Source of the DNA: Pseudocercospora fijiensis CIRAD86
Lineage: Eukaryota > Ascomycota > Dothideomycetes > Mycosphaerellales > Mycosphaerellaceae
Assembly: GCF_000340215.1 (NCBI RefSeq)
Contig: NW_006921533.1
Coordinates: 3,646,273 to 3,710,272, forward strand
DNA: 64,000 nucleotides
Direction: 5' to 3'
Shown here: piece by piece, positions 46,560-58,497 of the stretch
Layout: every line of letters begins with the position of its first letter
Position numbering within the stretch: position 1 is the stretch's first letter
Translations under genes and position numbers: made by a program
The notes under the pieces: model-generated
Databases searched by the model: none
The model's input: the letters and a program-made list of their open reading frames with translations, nothing else
What the model was told of the DNA's origin: nothing

Positions 46560-48885
46560 GCTCCCTCTACAACCTCTAGCGCTTATATAAGCAACATTCC
46601 TAAGCTAAAGAATAAGGAGAATTACCTATTATAGTCGTACGCCGCTAAAGGCGCCCTTAAAGATATATCGGTCTAGCGCTATATATAAGGCACCCGCTAG
46701 CGACCCCTTTCTAAGGCCTCTAGTAAGTCTTCTAAGGAGTTTAAAGACCGCTAAGATAAATAGGACTCTAAAGATCAAATAGCACGTACCTAGATCTTTG
46801 CTAATTATATTAGTAACATTTAATAATTACTGCTTAGTCTGTCTATATCCTAGGAAGTATAGGACTTCCTTAAGAAGAAATACACTAGTAAAGGTAGGTC
46901 TACTAAATTTATGCTCTACTAGGAATATATTACCCTTCGCTACGATAGTAAGGACGTTAAGAAGTTCTGTAATAAGTATAAGAAGAAGCTCGGTGCCTTA
47001 AAGGATACTAAATTAGCTATTAGCTAGTATTAGGCTATCTATATATTTATTATACAGATCTCTCTATTCTACGAGGCTTTTATATAGATACGCCGAGAGC
47101 AGATACGCGCCTTAGAATATACTATTAATAACAATACCCTTAATAACATTATTAGCGCGTTGCTTAATAAGAATGTAGCTTAATTAAACTAGGCCTAATA
47201 TAATAGCTTCTTTAGTCTTTAGCGCTAACTATAACAATAAGGTAGCAATAGCAACAATAACAGCGGTCGAGGTAACTCGAACTATAGCGGTCGTAGTAGC
47301 CGCGGAAATAATAACAATAGTCGTAGTTGTAGTAGAAACAACTAGAATAGTTAAAATCGCGAGAAGTGCTTATACTATTAAGGCACTTACCCTTCCGACC
47401 GCTGCTATACTAAGTACCCTTATCTAAAGGAGGAAGACCGTCTTTGTCGTAAGAAGCAGAAGGCTAAGAAGAAGCAATAATAGGCGTTAACTACTTAGCA
47501 GCAATAGCAACTACTATCTAGTTAGAATAATGCTTAGGGCCTATATGCGGCTAATGCTACCCCGGGGGTATTATTAGACCTAAACTACAATTACGCCTTT
47601 ACTATAAGCGCTACTATAGTTACTGTTAGCGACTAGGTTTCTACGGCTCTTACGGCTAGCACTCGTACTACTAATTAGGTTGTCGACTTAGGTACTAGTA
47701 TATATATAGTTAATAACCCTTTATTGCTTATTAAATACGAAGGTTGTTATATTCCTGTCCGGTTTAGTAGCAATACGAAGCACGCTACGATAGTTAGTAT
47801 AGCTTAGACTAAGGTTGTTAATAAGCGTAGTATAAGCAGTATAAAGCTGTCTAATACACTATATATTCTAGGTCTAGCAGCTAACCTTCTGTCTACTAAG
47901 AAGCTTACCGACAAGGGCTGTTTCTATCGGAATAACAAGCGAGTACTGTTTACTATTATTAACGGCTCTAAGGTTACTGTTGCTCAAATATACCGAAAGA
48001 ATAGTCTCCCCTATCTATATATACCAACCTCTAGTCCGGATAGCTAGGTTGTTGCGCTTCTATCGAAGAAGGGGGTGCTAATAGGTACGATAGAGGAGTA
48101 GTATCTACGATATAGCTATATTTATTACCGCAAGCTGTTACGAATAGAAGCTAAGGGTCAGATTGTTATTACTAATAATAAAACTAGCAACAAGAACGAC
48201 TTCCGAAACTGCATTGCCTATCGCATAGCTATGTTATATAAGGAATACAATCGGCTACCGCGCGTACGCCTATCTACGATCTATTACATTATCTATATAG
48301 ATGTAGTTACTATTACTAACCCTAGTCTATTATAAGAGCGCTACTTTACGTTGTTTATATACGCTAAGTTAGCCTATCGGCACGAATATGCTAGCTTACT
48401 AAAGTTAGGGGCTATAGTAGCAATTAAGGATTACCGTATATACGTCCGTATACAAACTAGCTATTCGATCCCAATCTACTGCCTCGATAGAGGGGGTAAA
48501 TACGGCGGAAAACAGCTATTAAGCTAGGCTTGTAATTAGGGCATTGTACTACAGGTTACAGCTCCTCATTCTTCTACTTAGAATAGCCTAGCTAAGATTA
48601 GCAATTATATCGTATATACGACCGCTCGGAAGATAATGCTTTATACTAATTTGCTAAAGGCCCTATAGCCGTATATAGTTACTACTGCTATATAGGTCCT
48701 TAATATTACTCCTAGAACCTTAGAAGGTCTTAGCCCCTATACTATTATAGCTAGGGAGCTTAATTAGTCTCGAAAGCAGCTACGTCTTTAATATCTTCGT
48801 ACCTATAGCTATACTACTATTGTATACGATTATAGAGTTGCTCGTAGAAAGAAGATAGATAGTAGAGGTCTTATTAGCAAGCTAG
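46560..48885 (+). pseudogene. Copia polyprotein, 5' part: gag, protease, integrase
   Basis: Frame of position 47,679. Gag has a zinc-knuckle remnant (CLYY-stop-GTYPSDRC, about 47,365), then an acid protease-like VVDLGTSIYIVNN (47,679-47,717) in which the usual DSGTS has lost its Ser. An integrase region follows, with YCLDRGGKYGG (about 48,478-48,510) and TAPHSSTQN (about 48,559). It is interrupted at 48,885 by Gypsy-1 copy 2. Removing 7,157 bp restores the phase at 56,043. TAG codons are frequent. Confidence 0.8.
48881..48885. repeat. target-site duplication GCTAG (left)
   Basis: GCTAG directly left of the Gypsy-1 copy 2 LTR, repeated at 56,038-56,042. Confidence 0.88.
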
Positions 48886-49081
48886 TGTTAGGGCCAAAGA
48901 GGCTATACGTAATTAGCATGTAACTAGGCCGAGTAAAGCTAGGGTCTTAATACCTTAGGCAGGGCTTAGCGCTTAGCGTTAGGCCAACTCTCCTGCCTTC
49001 CTCCCTCTCCTCCTAGCTCCTTATCGAATACTACTTGTACCTACTACTACCCTATCTACCTACTAACATACCCTTCTTATA
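48886..49081 (+). repeat. Gypsy-1 copy 2 5' LTR (196 bp)
   Basis: Begins TGTTAGGGCC and ends CTTCTTATA. It differs from the 3' LTR at 7 positions, all TA against CA or TG. Confidence 0.95.
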
Positions 49082-49092
49082 TAGTATTCGAT
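49082..49092 (+). promoter_or_regulatory. self-complementary primer-binding site of Gypsy-1 copy 2
   Basis: TAGTATTCGAT abuts the 5' LTR and is an exact reverse complement of ATCGAATACTA inside that LTR (49,023-49,033). In copy 1 the site begins with C instead of T. This predicts the transcript start inside the LTR at about 49,023. Confidence 0.65.
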
Positions 49093-49149
49093 CTACCCTT
49101 TAAGGGTAGCAGCTAGATAGTCCTTATTTCAAGCTTTTAGCGGTATAGC

Positions 49150-52100
49150 TACGAACAAGACTAATCTAACTATATTACGCCCTAAGAACGGGACCTATAC
49201 GTACTATTCTATCGAAACAACCGTACTAATTATTAAGCAAGGCCTTCTATACGGCCTATTACACTAAGTCAATCGTACTAGACTAATACCTACTAATTCT
49301 GCTATATCCGCATCTTAGGGGCTAACAATATATTACTAGTGTTACCCCCTATTATAATAGCCGGCTTATTACGAAACAACAACCGTGCTGCCGCTAGCAG
49401 CGCTAGCAACGACAATGCTAGTAGTATAGTGCCTGCTAAAGTGCCTACTAGAGCACCTACTAAAGTGCCTCCTACCGAAGAGCCTACTATAGGACCTACT
49501 AAAGAAGAACCTATAGTTCTAGGTAACGACCTAGAATTGCCTATCGACGACATTCTTAACAATATTGTTAACCGTCGATATAGCTAGCTAGCCTTTAGTC
49601 CCTAACTAGTAGCGAGACTTTAGGAAGCTACCTAAAACAGGCTTACTACCTTACGTTAAGAATAACAGCTAAAGGATAATCTCCTCGAGATTCGCCGTCT
49701 ATAGGAAGCCCTAACAACTAATACTAAGCCGACAGCAGGGCCTTCCTTACTACCCGTCCCTGTCTAAAAGAAGGATGCTAAGCTTAAGGACTGTACCGTA
49801 TTTAACGGCTCTAGTCGCAAACAATACAATAATTACATACGCGATTGTAAGCTTAACTAACGAAATGCGCCGAGGGCTCTTCTAGATGACTATTTACTAG
49901 TTGTCCACGCGATGCAGTATATTAATAGCGACCTAAAGCGCACCTAGGATAACTATTTCGACTCCCTTACTAATTAGACTACTATTTAGTAGCAAGACTA
50001 CAAGACTATTATACTAGACACCCTTAGAAACCCTATACTAAGGCAACAACACGCTTAGGACTAATACCTTCGAGCTAAACAAAAGACTGATCAATCGGCT
50101 CGCTTATTTAAGGCCTATTTAAAGACCCTCGAGGATGATTTGCTAGCTAAGACCGACTCTATCTAGATTTCCGAAATACGCCCTAAATTGCGATAGGAGC
50201 TTATCCTCGAATTAGACCGTCGCCGTGTGTTCGAACAAGCTAATCTAACACGCATTTAATTTATAGTCGAAGTAGAAACAGCCGAACGGGCTGTTTAGCT
50301 CTAATAACGACTAGAATTAAGGATCCGACTAACTAGTACTAATCGTAGCAACCGTAGCCGCGGAGGAAACTAAGGTTCCTACTAGGACAACAACGCTAAT
50401 AGTAGGAACAGTAACAACGACCGTAGAAGAGGCCGTAGCCGCCGGCTATATAGAGGAGGCCGCGATAGGGGCCGTAGAAGGGGCTCGTATCCCTATAATG
50501 CTAACTGCTCGGCTAATAATAGCAACAATAGCTACGGCAGTCTACTAACCGGATTGAAGTGCTTTAATTATAACAGCACTAGNNNNNNNNNNNNNNNNNN
50601 NNNNNNNNNNNNNNNNNNNNNNNNNNNNNNNNNNNNNNNNNNNNNNNNNNNNNNNNNNNNNNNNNNNNNNNNNNNNNNNNNNGACAAACCTAAGGACTAG
50701 GCCCGAATTAACTGTGCTTCCGCCGAGTATAGGAAACATCTTTTAGCCGCTAATGCTACCCTAGTCGGCTCTTTTAATTAGTCGAAAAAAGAGTAAGCGC
50801 CGCACTAACTATTAGCCTTATACGGCGTAAGACTATCGACATTGTGCTAGCTATTATACGTACCTGTCTTATATCTAGGCCCGACACTAACTATAAGGCA
50901 AAGGTTATGCTAGACCCCGGAAATTTAGTTAGCGCCCTTATTAGCTATTACCTAGCTAAGCAATTAGACCTTCGACAACTGCCGAAGACTAACCTACTAA
51001 CCCTTGCTTAGTTTAATAACGCTCGGCACTTAACCTATAGAGCCTACTATGTTCCTATAGTTCTAAAAGACGACCTCGGAAATAAACGCCTACTAAACTT
51101 TACTGCCTACGCGGTAGATATAGATAGCCTCCTATCCGATATTGTTATTAGCAACCCTGTTCTTAAGTACTACGCTGTAGTTATAGACCTAGGCAGCTAA
51201 TAGTAGCGATTTAGAATCGCTAGGAAAGAGGACATTAAACACATTAATGTTAGCGAGTGCCCTAACGATATTAGGGTCCTATTTATTAGCAACCTAACCC
51301 TAGCTAATCCGACTGCCGACCTACTCGGTAGGGATAACGAAGAACCTATGCCCCCTAACGGCATAGACTCTAATTAGCTCGAACGTATACTAGAGCCTAT
51401 TCGAGAGACCTATATTAATGTGTTTAAATACCACTTAGCATCGACATTGCCTATGTTTAAGGAGACAGATTATAAGATTAACATTATAGAGGGCAAAGAG
51501 GTTCCTTTTAGTCCCCTCTACAACCTTAGTAAACGAGAGCTCGCTATGTTACGTAAGTACCTAGAGGAAAACCTAGCTAACGGTCGCATTCGGCATAGCA
51601 ACAGCCCTGCTAGTGCACTAATCCTGTTTGTTCTAAAGAAGGATAGTAGCCTGCGGTTATACGTCGATTACCGTAGACTTAATGCTATTACTATTAAAGA
51701 CCGCTGTCTACTTCCGCTTATTAATAAGACCCTCGATCGCCTTTCTAGCGCTTACTACTACACTATACTAGACATTAAGGATGCGTACTATCGTATCTGT
51801 ATTCGTAAGGGCGACGAATAGAAAACAGCCTTCCGTACTCGCTATAGCTATTTCGAATACTTAGTTATGCTATTCGGCTTAGCTAATGCCTCTGCAACAT
51901 TCTAGTCCTATATTAATCGGGCCCTTTCGGGTCTATTAGACTATCTCTATATAGTCTACCTAGATAACATCCTAGTTTATATATATTTACCTAATATTAT
52001 AGAACACTAGGCCGTAGTGCGCAAGGTCCTCGACCGCCTACGAGCCTATAGACTATATTGCAAACCTTCTAAATGCACCTTTGCTTCTAAGGAGGTGTTA

Positions 52101-54670
52101 TTCCTTAGCTTTCTTATTTCAACCGAGGGTGTTAAGGCTAATCCTAACCGGATTAAAACAATTACTAAATAGCCCGTTCCTACGTCTATTAAAGAGCTTC
52201 AATTATTCCTAGGTTTTGCTAACTTCTACCGTCGGTTTATTAAGAGCTATTTACGGCATGTAATGCCCCTAACTAAGCTTACTAAAACTAAGGCCAACCT
52301 AACTAGAGAGTTCAAATAGACTAATAGAGCATAAGCCGCTTTTAACGGCCTAAAGCAACGCTTTACTAATGTCTCCTTATTACACTATTTCGTACTAAGC
52401 AAGCAGATCCGAATTGAAACTAACGCTTTATAGTTCGCTGTATTAGCTATTATATTACAGTAGGCTAATAATACCTATTAGTACCCGATTGCCTTCTTTT
52501 TACGGAAGATAATCGATATAGAACGTCGGTACGAGACCTACGAGCAAGAGCTCCTAGCAATCGTAGAAGCCTTTAAGCACTAGCGCTATTATCTCGATAG
52601 TGCTTAGTACCCTGTTTAGGTCTATACGGACTATAACAACCTCCGTAGAATTACGAAGGTTACTAGGGTTATAGGTCGATAGGCTAGATAGGCCGTCTAC
52701 CTCGCTAGGTTCGATTTTGATATATTATATCGGCTAGGCGTAAGTAACCCTACTAATAGCCTATCGAGGCGACCTAATTACGATAGCGAAACCTAACATA
52801 TTAATTCTCTGTTTCTAACCCTGTAGCATAAGATTGCTATAGACCTTACTATAAAGTAGGCGCAGGATAAGCGGACTTCCGGACCCCGCGGCGGCAATAA
52901 ATACTATAGCGGAGTTGTCGTTCTTCTAGTACACGTTAAAAAGGACGTAGATCGCTCGAGCTATAACGACTCGATTAAAGATATTGCTATCTATAGCGAT
53001 AGCGCTATAGAAGAGGTTGCAGTTAATCCGGCTACTAGTGCTATTAGATACATATAATGCGTATCTCGTTCGATAGTACGGGTGCTGTTAAATAACCTTA
53101 CAAACGGGGATAGTTAATCGTTTATAGATAAGCTATTGCGTACTTAGTAGAGGGACGCCTTTGCTGTCGAGCGCATTAATAAGCTTGTAAGTAGGCGGGC
53201 GACTCGATCTAGTAAGAGTAATAACAATTAGTCGATCGACGACAAAGGTTACTTAAAGTTTAAGGGCAGATACTATGTCCCCGCTAAACAATCGATTAGA
53301 TAAGAGCTTTTAAAGAGGCACTATAATAGTAAGCTCGCTAGTTACTATAGTATAGAGAGGTCGTACGAGTTACTATCGCGTATATACTACTAGCTAAATA
53401 GTAAGCGGTATATAAAGGAGTATATATAGACCTATATAGTATGCTAGCGAGTTAAAGCACTAAAGCACTTACCATTTAGCGAGTTGTCTTTACTCCCTGT
53501 TCTAAAGAAGCTATTTGCTAAGCTTATAATAGACTTTATTATAGGCCTTCCTCCTACTAAGCGTAGGGGTAGCAAGGATGTGTATAATGCTATCCTTGTT
53601 ATAGTAGATCGATTTACTAAAGGCGCTCGATATATCCCGGCGCGGAAGGATTAGACTGCTATTAATATAGCAGAGGCGCTATAGACTAACATCTTCTGCA
53701 CCTATTAGGGAACCCCTAAGGGGATAGTCTCCGATAGAGGCACGACATTCACATCGCACTATTAGAGCGAAATATGCCTATAGCTAAGACTAAAGCATCG
53801 GCTATTAACAGCCTTCTATCTATAGACTAATAGTTAAACAGAGAGGCAGAATGCTACCCTATAGCAGTACCTACGCAGTTATATTAACGAGAATCCTAAG
53901 GATTGGGTCAATCTCCTATAGCCTACAGAATTCGTGTATAACAACAGTATACACTTATTAACTAAGGTTTTACTATATATAGCTATAATAGGTCAAAACG
54001 CCGCGTTACTACAAGATCTATTTACCTCGCTCGAGGCCGAGCGCAAGGAAAGGGAAGCGCGTCAAGTACTAGAGACACTAGCGGCAATAGAACGTGTCTA
54101 GAAGATGCGAGAAATCTATGCTAAGATAGCCGAGAAGTTAACAAAGGCTTAAGAGTACTAAAAGACCTACTACGACAAGCACTATACGCCGATAACCTTT
54201 AAACAAGGCGATATAGTTATACTAAGCACTAAGAACCTCCGTATCCGCAAGCACCTATTACCTAACGGTAAAACAAGGCCTAAGCTCGTACTAAGATACA
54301 TTAGCCTATTCCGCATTCGAGAAGTTAAGGGCTCCTCCGTATAGGCCTATTAGTTGTAGCTCCTACCTTATTACACTATCTATAACACCTTCTATGTATC
54401 CCTCCTTAAGCCGTACTACCTACGCGAAGGGGATGAAGCCCCTACAGAACACGAAGACATACTAGCGGATAGTAAGGAGCTATAGTCTATAGAACGTATC
54501 CTGTAGCATCGCACTAGGTAAGGCAAGAAGGAGTACCTGCTAAGATAGCAAGGCTATTTACCTAAATAGGACTCGTAGGAAGCTGAAGACTCTTTTAAAG
54601 ACATAACTAAGTTGTTAGATAAGTATTAGACTAGCGTAAAGAACAAGAAGAAGGCTAAGGGCCTATAATG
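49150..54670 (+). pseudogene. Gypsy-1 copy 2 gag-pol, RIP-inactivated
   Basis: Gag (49,150-50,800) has an Arg/Gly-rich tail (NRSRGG- and GRRGRSRR-like, 50,340-50,490) and a zinc knuckle at 50,560 whose second Cys is Tyr (TGT to TAT, 50,569-50,571) before the N gap. The protease region is at about 50,900. RT keeps an open piece at 51,420-51,821 (KDSSLRLYVDYRRLNAITIK). The active site reads YLDN (51,957-51,968). RNase H lies near 52,380-52,640. Integrase is at about 53,290-53,870, with LPPTKRRGSKDV, VDRFTKGARY and a SDRGTTFTSHY block. A chromodomain (about 54,480-54,630) reads SIERIL-stop-HRTR-stop-GKKEYLLR. Confidence 0.9.
50583..50682. other. assembly gap (100 N)
   Basis: Exactly 100 N inside the gag zinc knuckle. 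In copy 1 the flanks are separated by only about 19 bases (between CACTAG/TACTAG and GACAAACCTAAGG), so the true gap is probably about 19 bp and the 100 N a placeholder. Confidence 0.85.
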
Positions 54671-54679
54671 TTACTAGAA

Positions 54680-55841
54680 AGGCCTAGGAACAATGCTACC
54701 CCCGGGGTGCTATTAAGCTAACTAATTAGAGACAAGCAAGTGTTAGTAATAAAGGACAATAAGACTATACTAGGCGCGCTACGACGCGTTAATTAATTAA
54801 TCGTATACTCTTTTAAGGACTCTACCTCTTTACTAACGCGCCCTGTAGGTCCCCCTCTTGTTCCTTTATTCTATCGGGGCCTTAAGACCTAGGCGATCGG
54901 TAAGGACGGCGCGGCCGGCGCGGCTATGTTAGTAACGGTGTTGCCGAGTTGTTATTAGTTAAAGAAGGAAATTAGAAGAAGGTAAAGTTAGCGCTAAGGC
55001 GACTAGCGCTGCTATTATTAACATTACTTGCTATTGTCGCTGCGCCTACGGACATAACCTTACCTATACTACGAGCCTAAGGCACCTTTAATCAAAACTT
55101 TGATTAAAAGCTTTAAGCCTATTAAAGGTTTAATTAAAAAACTTTAAGGCTAAGTCAAAACTTTAACTAAGTCAAAAGATTAAGCGACTAATAGACTAAC
55201 TAAGGGCAAAACTATAGAGCTAAGCTAGCTAGGGTCGATCTTGCGGACAATAGGTTACTCCTCGATCTATCTAACCCTTTAAGCGAGGCGAACCTCTACT
55301 ACTACACTTATAATAGCCTTTACTTATAGAAACCAGACGAGCTGTGTTTTTTAAGAAGATAAGATAAGATTGACACTTAAAGGCTGCTAAACCTAGCTAA
55401 TTAGGGCTAGCGAAACTACGAATAATAAGAACAATAACCCTCGGAAACGGACAAACCCTCGGAAGCGGACATTGCTAGGTCTTTTAAGAGTAGACGCAAA
55501 GAACTCGATACGACATTACTTAGAACGGAGGCAGTGCTGCAATACCTCGTACGTCTACCTATTATAGCAGGGAAGACGCGCTCGTATTATAATTAGTCGA
55601 AGGCCTTTAATTCTTGTAGATATATATCACTTTATAGTTTATTATATATAGAGATAGCGCAGTTAGAGTTGTACATTGTATTGTTAGAGGTAAGGTTTAA
55701 TATAGTTACATAATTAGGTAGTTAAGTGTTTAATTTAGCGCGGGCTAAGCAGCTTATTAGACCTACTAAGTTAGCAGCAATAGAGGTTAAGACTAGGACA
55801 AAGACCGGCTACGAGGGCGCGGCCTTTAGAAGGGAAGCGTA
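54680..55841 (+). other. Gypsy-1 copy 2 3' non-coding region
   Basis: Counterpart of 18,860-20,060. It includes an inverted AATCAAAACTTTGATT (55,089-55,104) and several TCAAAACTT-like repeats. Small open frames such as 55,726-55,914 overlap the LTR and are not real genes. Confidence 0.6.
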
Positions 55842-56037
55842 TGTTAGGGCTAAAGAGGCTACACGTAATTGGCATATAACTAGGCCGAGTAAAGCTAGGG
55901 TCTTAATGCCTTAGGCAGGGCTTAGCGCTTAGCGTTAGGCTAACTCTCCTACCTTCCTCCCTCTCCTCCTAGCTCCTTATCGAATACTACTTGTACCTAC
56001 TACTACCCTATCTACCTACTAACATACCCTTCTTATA
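55842..56037 (+). repeat. Gypsy-1 copy 2 3' LTR (196 bp)
   Basis: Begins TGTTAGGGCT and ends CTTCTTATA. It is followed by the target duplicate GCTAG. Confidence 0.95.
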
Positions 56038-56042
56038 GCTAG
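56038..56042. repeat. target-site duplication GCTAG (right)
   Basis: Partner of 48,881-48,885. Confidence 0.88.
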
Positions 56043-58350
56043 TTAGCTATGCTAAGGACTTAGTAGACTTAGGGAAATATATAATTTATCTTCCTAACTA
56101 GTATAAGGTTATTCCGTCGAAGGATGTCTAGTTTATTAAGATAGCTAGCGAGCTATTACTTCTAGAGGGCATAGACCTATACGCTAATCCTAATAACCTA
56201 GCTAAGAACGAGTTTGTTATACTTGAGTCTATTATACCGGCTCTATTTAATTCTATAAGCAACGAGGTACCGTCGCTATAGGAAGCCGCTAGTATAGTCT
56301 AGTAGCTTCTAGCCTAGCAAGAAGAGCCTCTAGACGAACCTCCTTAGGATATAGAGGTAACTAATAAGGTCGCTAGTCCGTTGCTACTCGACGATAACCT
56401 ACTAGCTATTTAACCGCCTTTAAGTAATAAAGATAGCTCTTAGTTAGCTAAGGAAGAACTAGCGTACGATCCTTACGCTAAGAAGGGCGAGCTAGGCTAG
56501 TTACCTAAGTTTAAGCGACCTGCTAAGGCTATTAGTAATCGTTCTACGCGCAAGATACGAAGTAATAAGAGCACTCGTAAGCTATTACGTAGCTATATAG
56601 CCGATTGTAGTATTAAGCGGTCGACTCGACGTATAATAGCTAATATGCCGATAGCCTATATAAAGGGCTTTATAGCTTCCTGTTACGTTGCTAAATAGTC
56701 TAATAAGCCTAAAGAGACTATTCCTATTCCGAAGAGCTATAAGGAGGCGACTTAGTCGCTATACTAGCTATAATAGAAGGAGGCCTATAAAGCTAAATAC
56801 AAGTTACTAATCGACAACTATATATAGGTGCATATATCTCGGTTAGAGGTACTAGAAGGTCGTAAGGTTGTTCGTAGCCGATAGGTGTTTACTATTAAGC
56901 GTAACGCTAATAGCAAGGTAAGCCGGTTTAAGGCTCGTTAGGTCGTCCGTAGCTTTATATAGGTTAAAGGACAGGATTATAACGAGACCTATGCGGCTAT
57001 TGCTAAGCCTTGTACGCTTCGAGCCTTGTTTAGTCTAATTGTATACTATAACCTAGAGGCTAAGCAGTACGACATTCTAACTGCCTTCCTTAACGCGCTT
57101 ATCGGGGATAAGCATAAGATCTACGTCGAGCAGCTATATAGCTTTAAAGACCGTAGCGGCAAGGGCATGGTTTGCCTATTGCTAAAGGCACTATATAGTC
57201 TAAAGCAGTTACTAATACTATAGTATAAAGAGCTTTGGAAGTACTTAAAGAGCCTAGACTTTATTCTAATAATGTCCGACGTCTGTGTCTTTAAATACGT
57301 TGTTAGCGGCTCTATTATCGTTATCTACGTCGACGATATAATTATTATCGCCTATAGCCTATTAGTACTAGAGGCTGTTACTTAGTTGCTAAAGGACCGT
57401 TTTAATATACGAGAACTAGGCGACCTGTACTACTATCTCGGTATGCGGATCGTCCGTAACCGCGGTTAGCGTACTATTTACGTTGTTTAAGATGCCTATT
57501 TAAATAGGCTTAGTAAGAAATATAGTATACGTAGCCGTATCGGTCTAGCTACTCTAATAGCGCCTCGCTATATTAAGACGTCTATTTAACGCGTACCTAA
57601 GGGCTATATAGCTAGTGCCGCCTTTAAGACTTAGTATTAAGAAGGTGTTAGTAAGGCACTATAGCTAGCTATAATTATACGACCTAATGCTTACTATACT
57701 ATAGGCCTATTATTACGATTTATCTCTAACCCTACTAAAGAGCATTATACCGCGCTCCTTTAGCTAGTTAAGTACCTAGTTAGTACCCTTAGTCGTAGCA
57801 TACGCTTCTAAGGCATATAGAACGATAAGCTCAATTTTGCTAGATACTATAATGCCTTATAGGCCGATAACCTAGTTACTCGCCGTTCTATAAGTAGCTT
57901 CTACTTTACTATTATAGGCGGACCTCTGTTATATAAGTCCGGCCGCTAGACGCTTGTTATACTGTCGTTAACTAAAGCTAAGTATGTCTAACTTACTATA
58001 GGGGCTAAGGAAGCAGTTACCTTAGCTCGTTTATTAAAGGAAATTAGCTATAAGGGCTATATTCTTCTAGTTACGCTCTACGAGGACAATTAGTCCGCTA
58101 TTGCTATTACTAAGTCGACTAGCATTAATAGCCGCATAAAGTATATAGATACTCGTATCTACTATATTCGAGAGAAGATTGCTAATAGTACTATTATCGT
58201 CTAATAGGTTAGTATATATAATTAGATAGCCGATAGCTTTACTAAGCCGCTTAATAAGGTTAAGCACGGCCGCTTTGTTAAACAACTGAACCTAGTAGAT
58301 TGCAAGGCCGCTATTGAGAATGCTATAAAGCTAGCTATTAAGTACTAAAG
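56043..58350 (+). pseudogene. Copia polyprotein, 3' part: reverse transcriptase and RNase H
   Basis: Frame of position 57,326. The RT starts near 56,720 (YKEAT-stop-S, the Copia entry motif). Open piece 57,026-57,223 contains QYDILTAFLNALIGDKHKIYVEQ and LKALYSLKQ. The catalytic YVDD is intact at 57,326-57,337. RNase H shows TKAKYV (about 57,971), EDNQSAIAITKS (written with a stop at Gln, about 58,082) and YIREKIANSTIIV. The terminus TKPLNKVKHGRF (about 58,241) is typical for Copia. Confidence 0.85.
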
Positions 58351-58497
58351 GGACCTTATTTGCTTTATATAGATATAAGAATAGTCTAGCTTATTTACCT
58401 GTTTTGTTTAATTACCTAATACCCTCCTATTTGCTTTGCTAACTAAATAGCTAATGTGTTTGTTTCATTCTATAGCGATATGCACGTGCTAAGGGGG

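Larger units (their letters stand above)
48886..56037 (+). mobile_element. Gypsy-1 copy 2, complete Ty3/Gypsy chromovirus
   Basis: A 7,152-bp element (including 100 N) with 196-bp LTRs and a perfect 5-bp target duplication, nested in the Copia polyprotein frame. It is the same family as copy 1 at 18,664-25,797, in inverted orientation about 23 kb away (25,797 to 48,886). Order: LTR, primer site, gag, protease, RT, RNase H, integrase, chromodomain, 1.1-kb non-coding, LTR. Confidence 0.95.

Noticed and set aside
50545..50739. Open frame running through the N gap
   Set aside because: Half of it is undefined sequence and it is antisense to gag.
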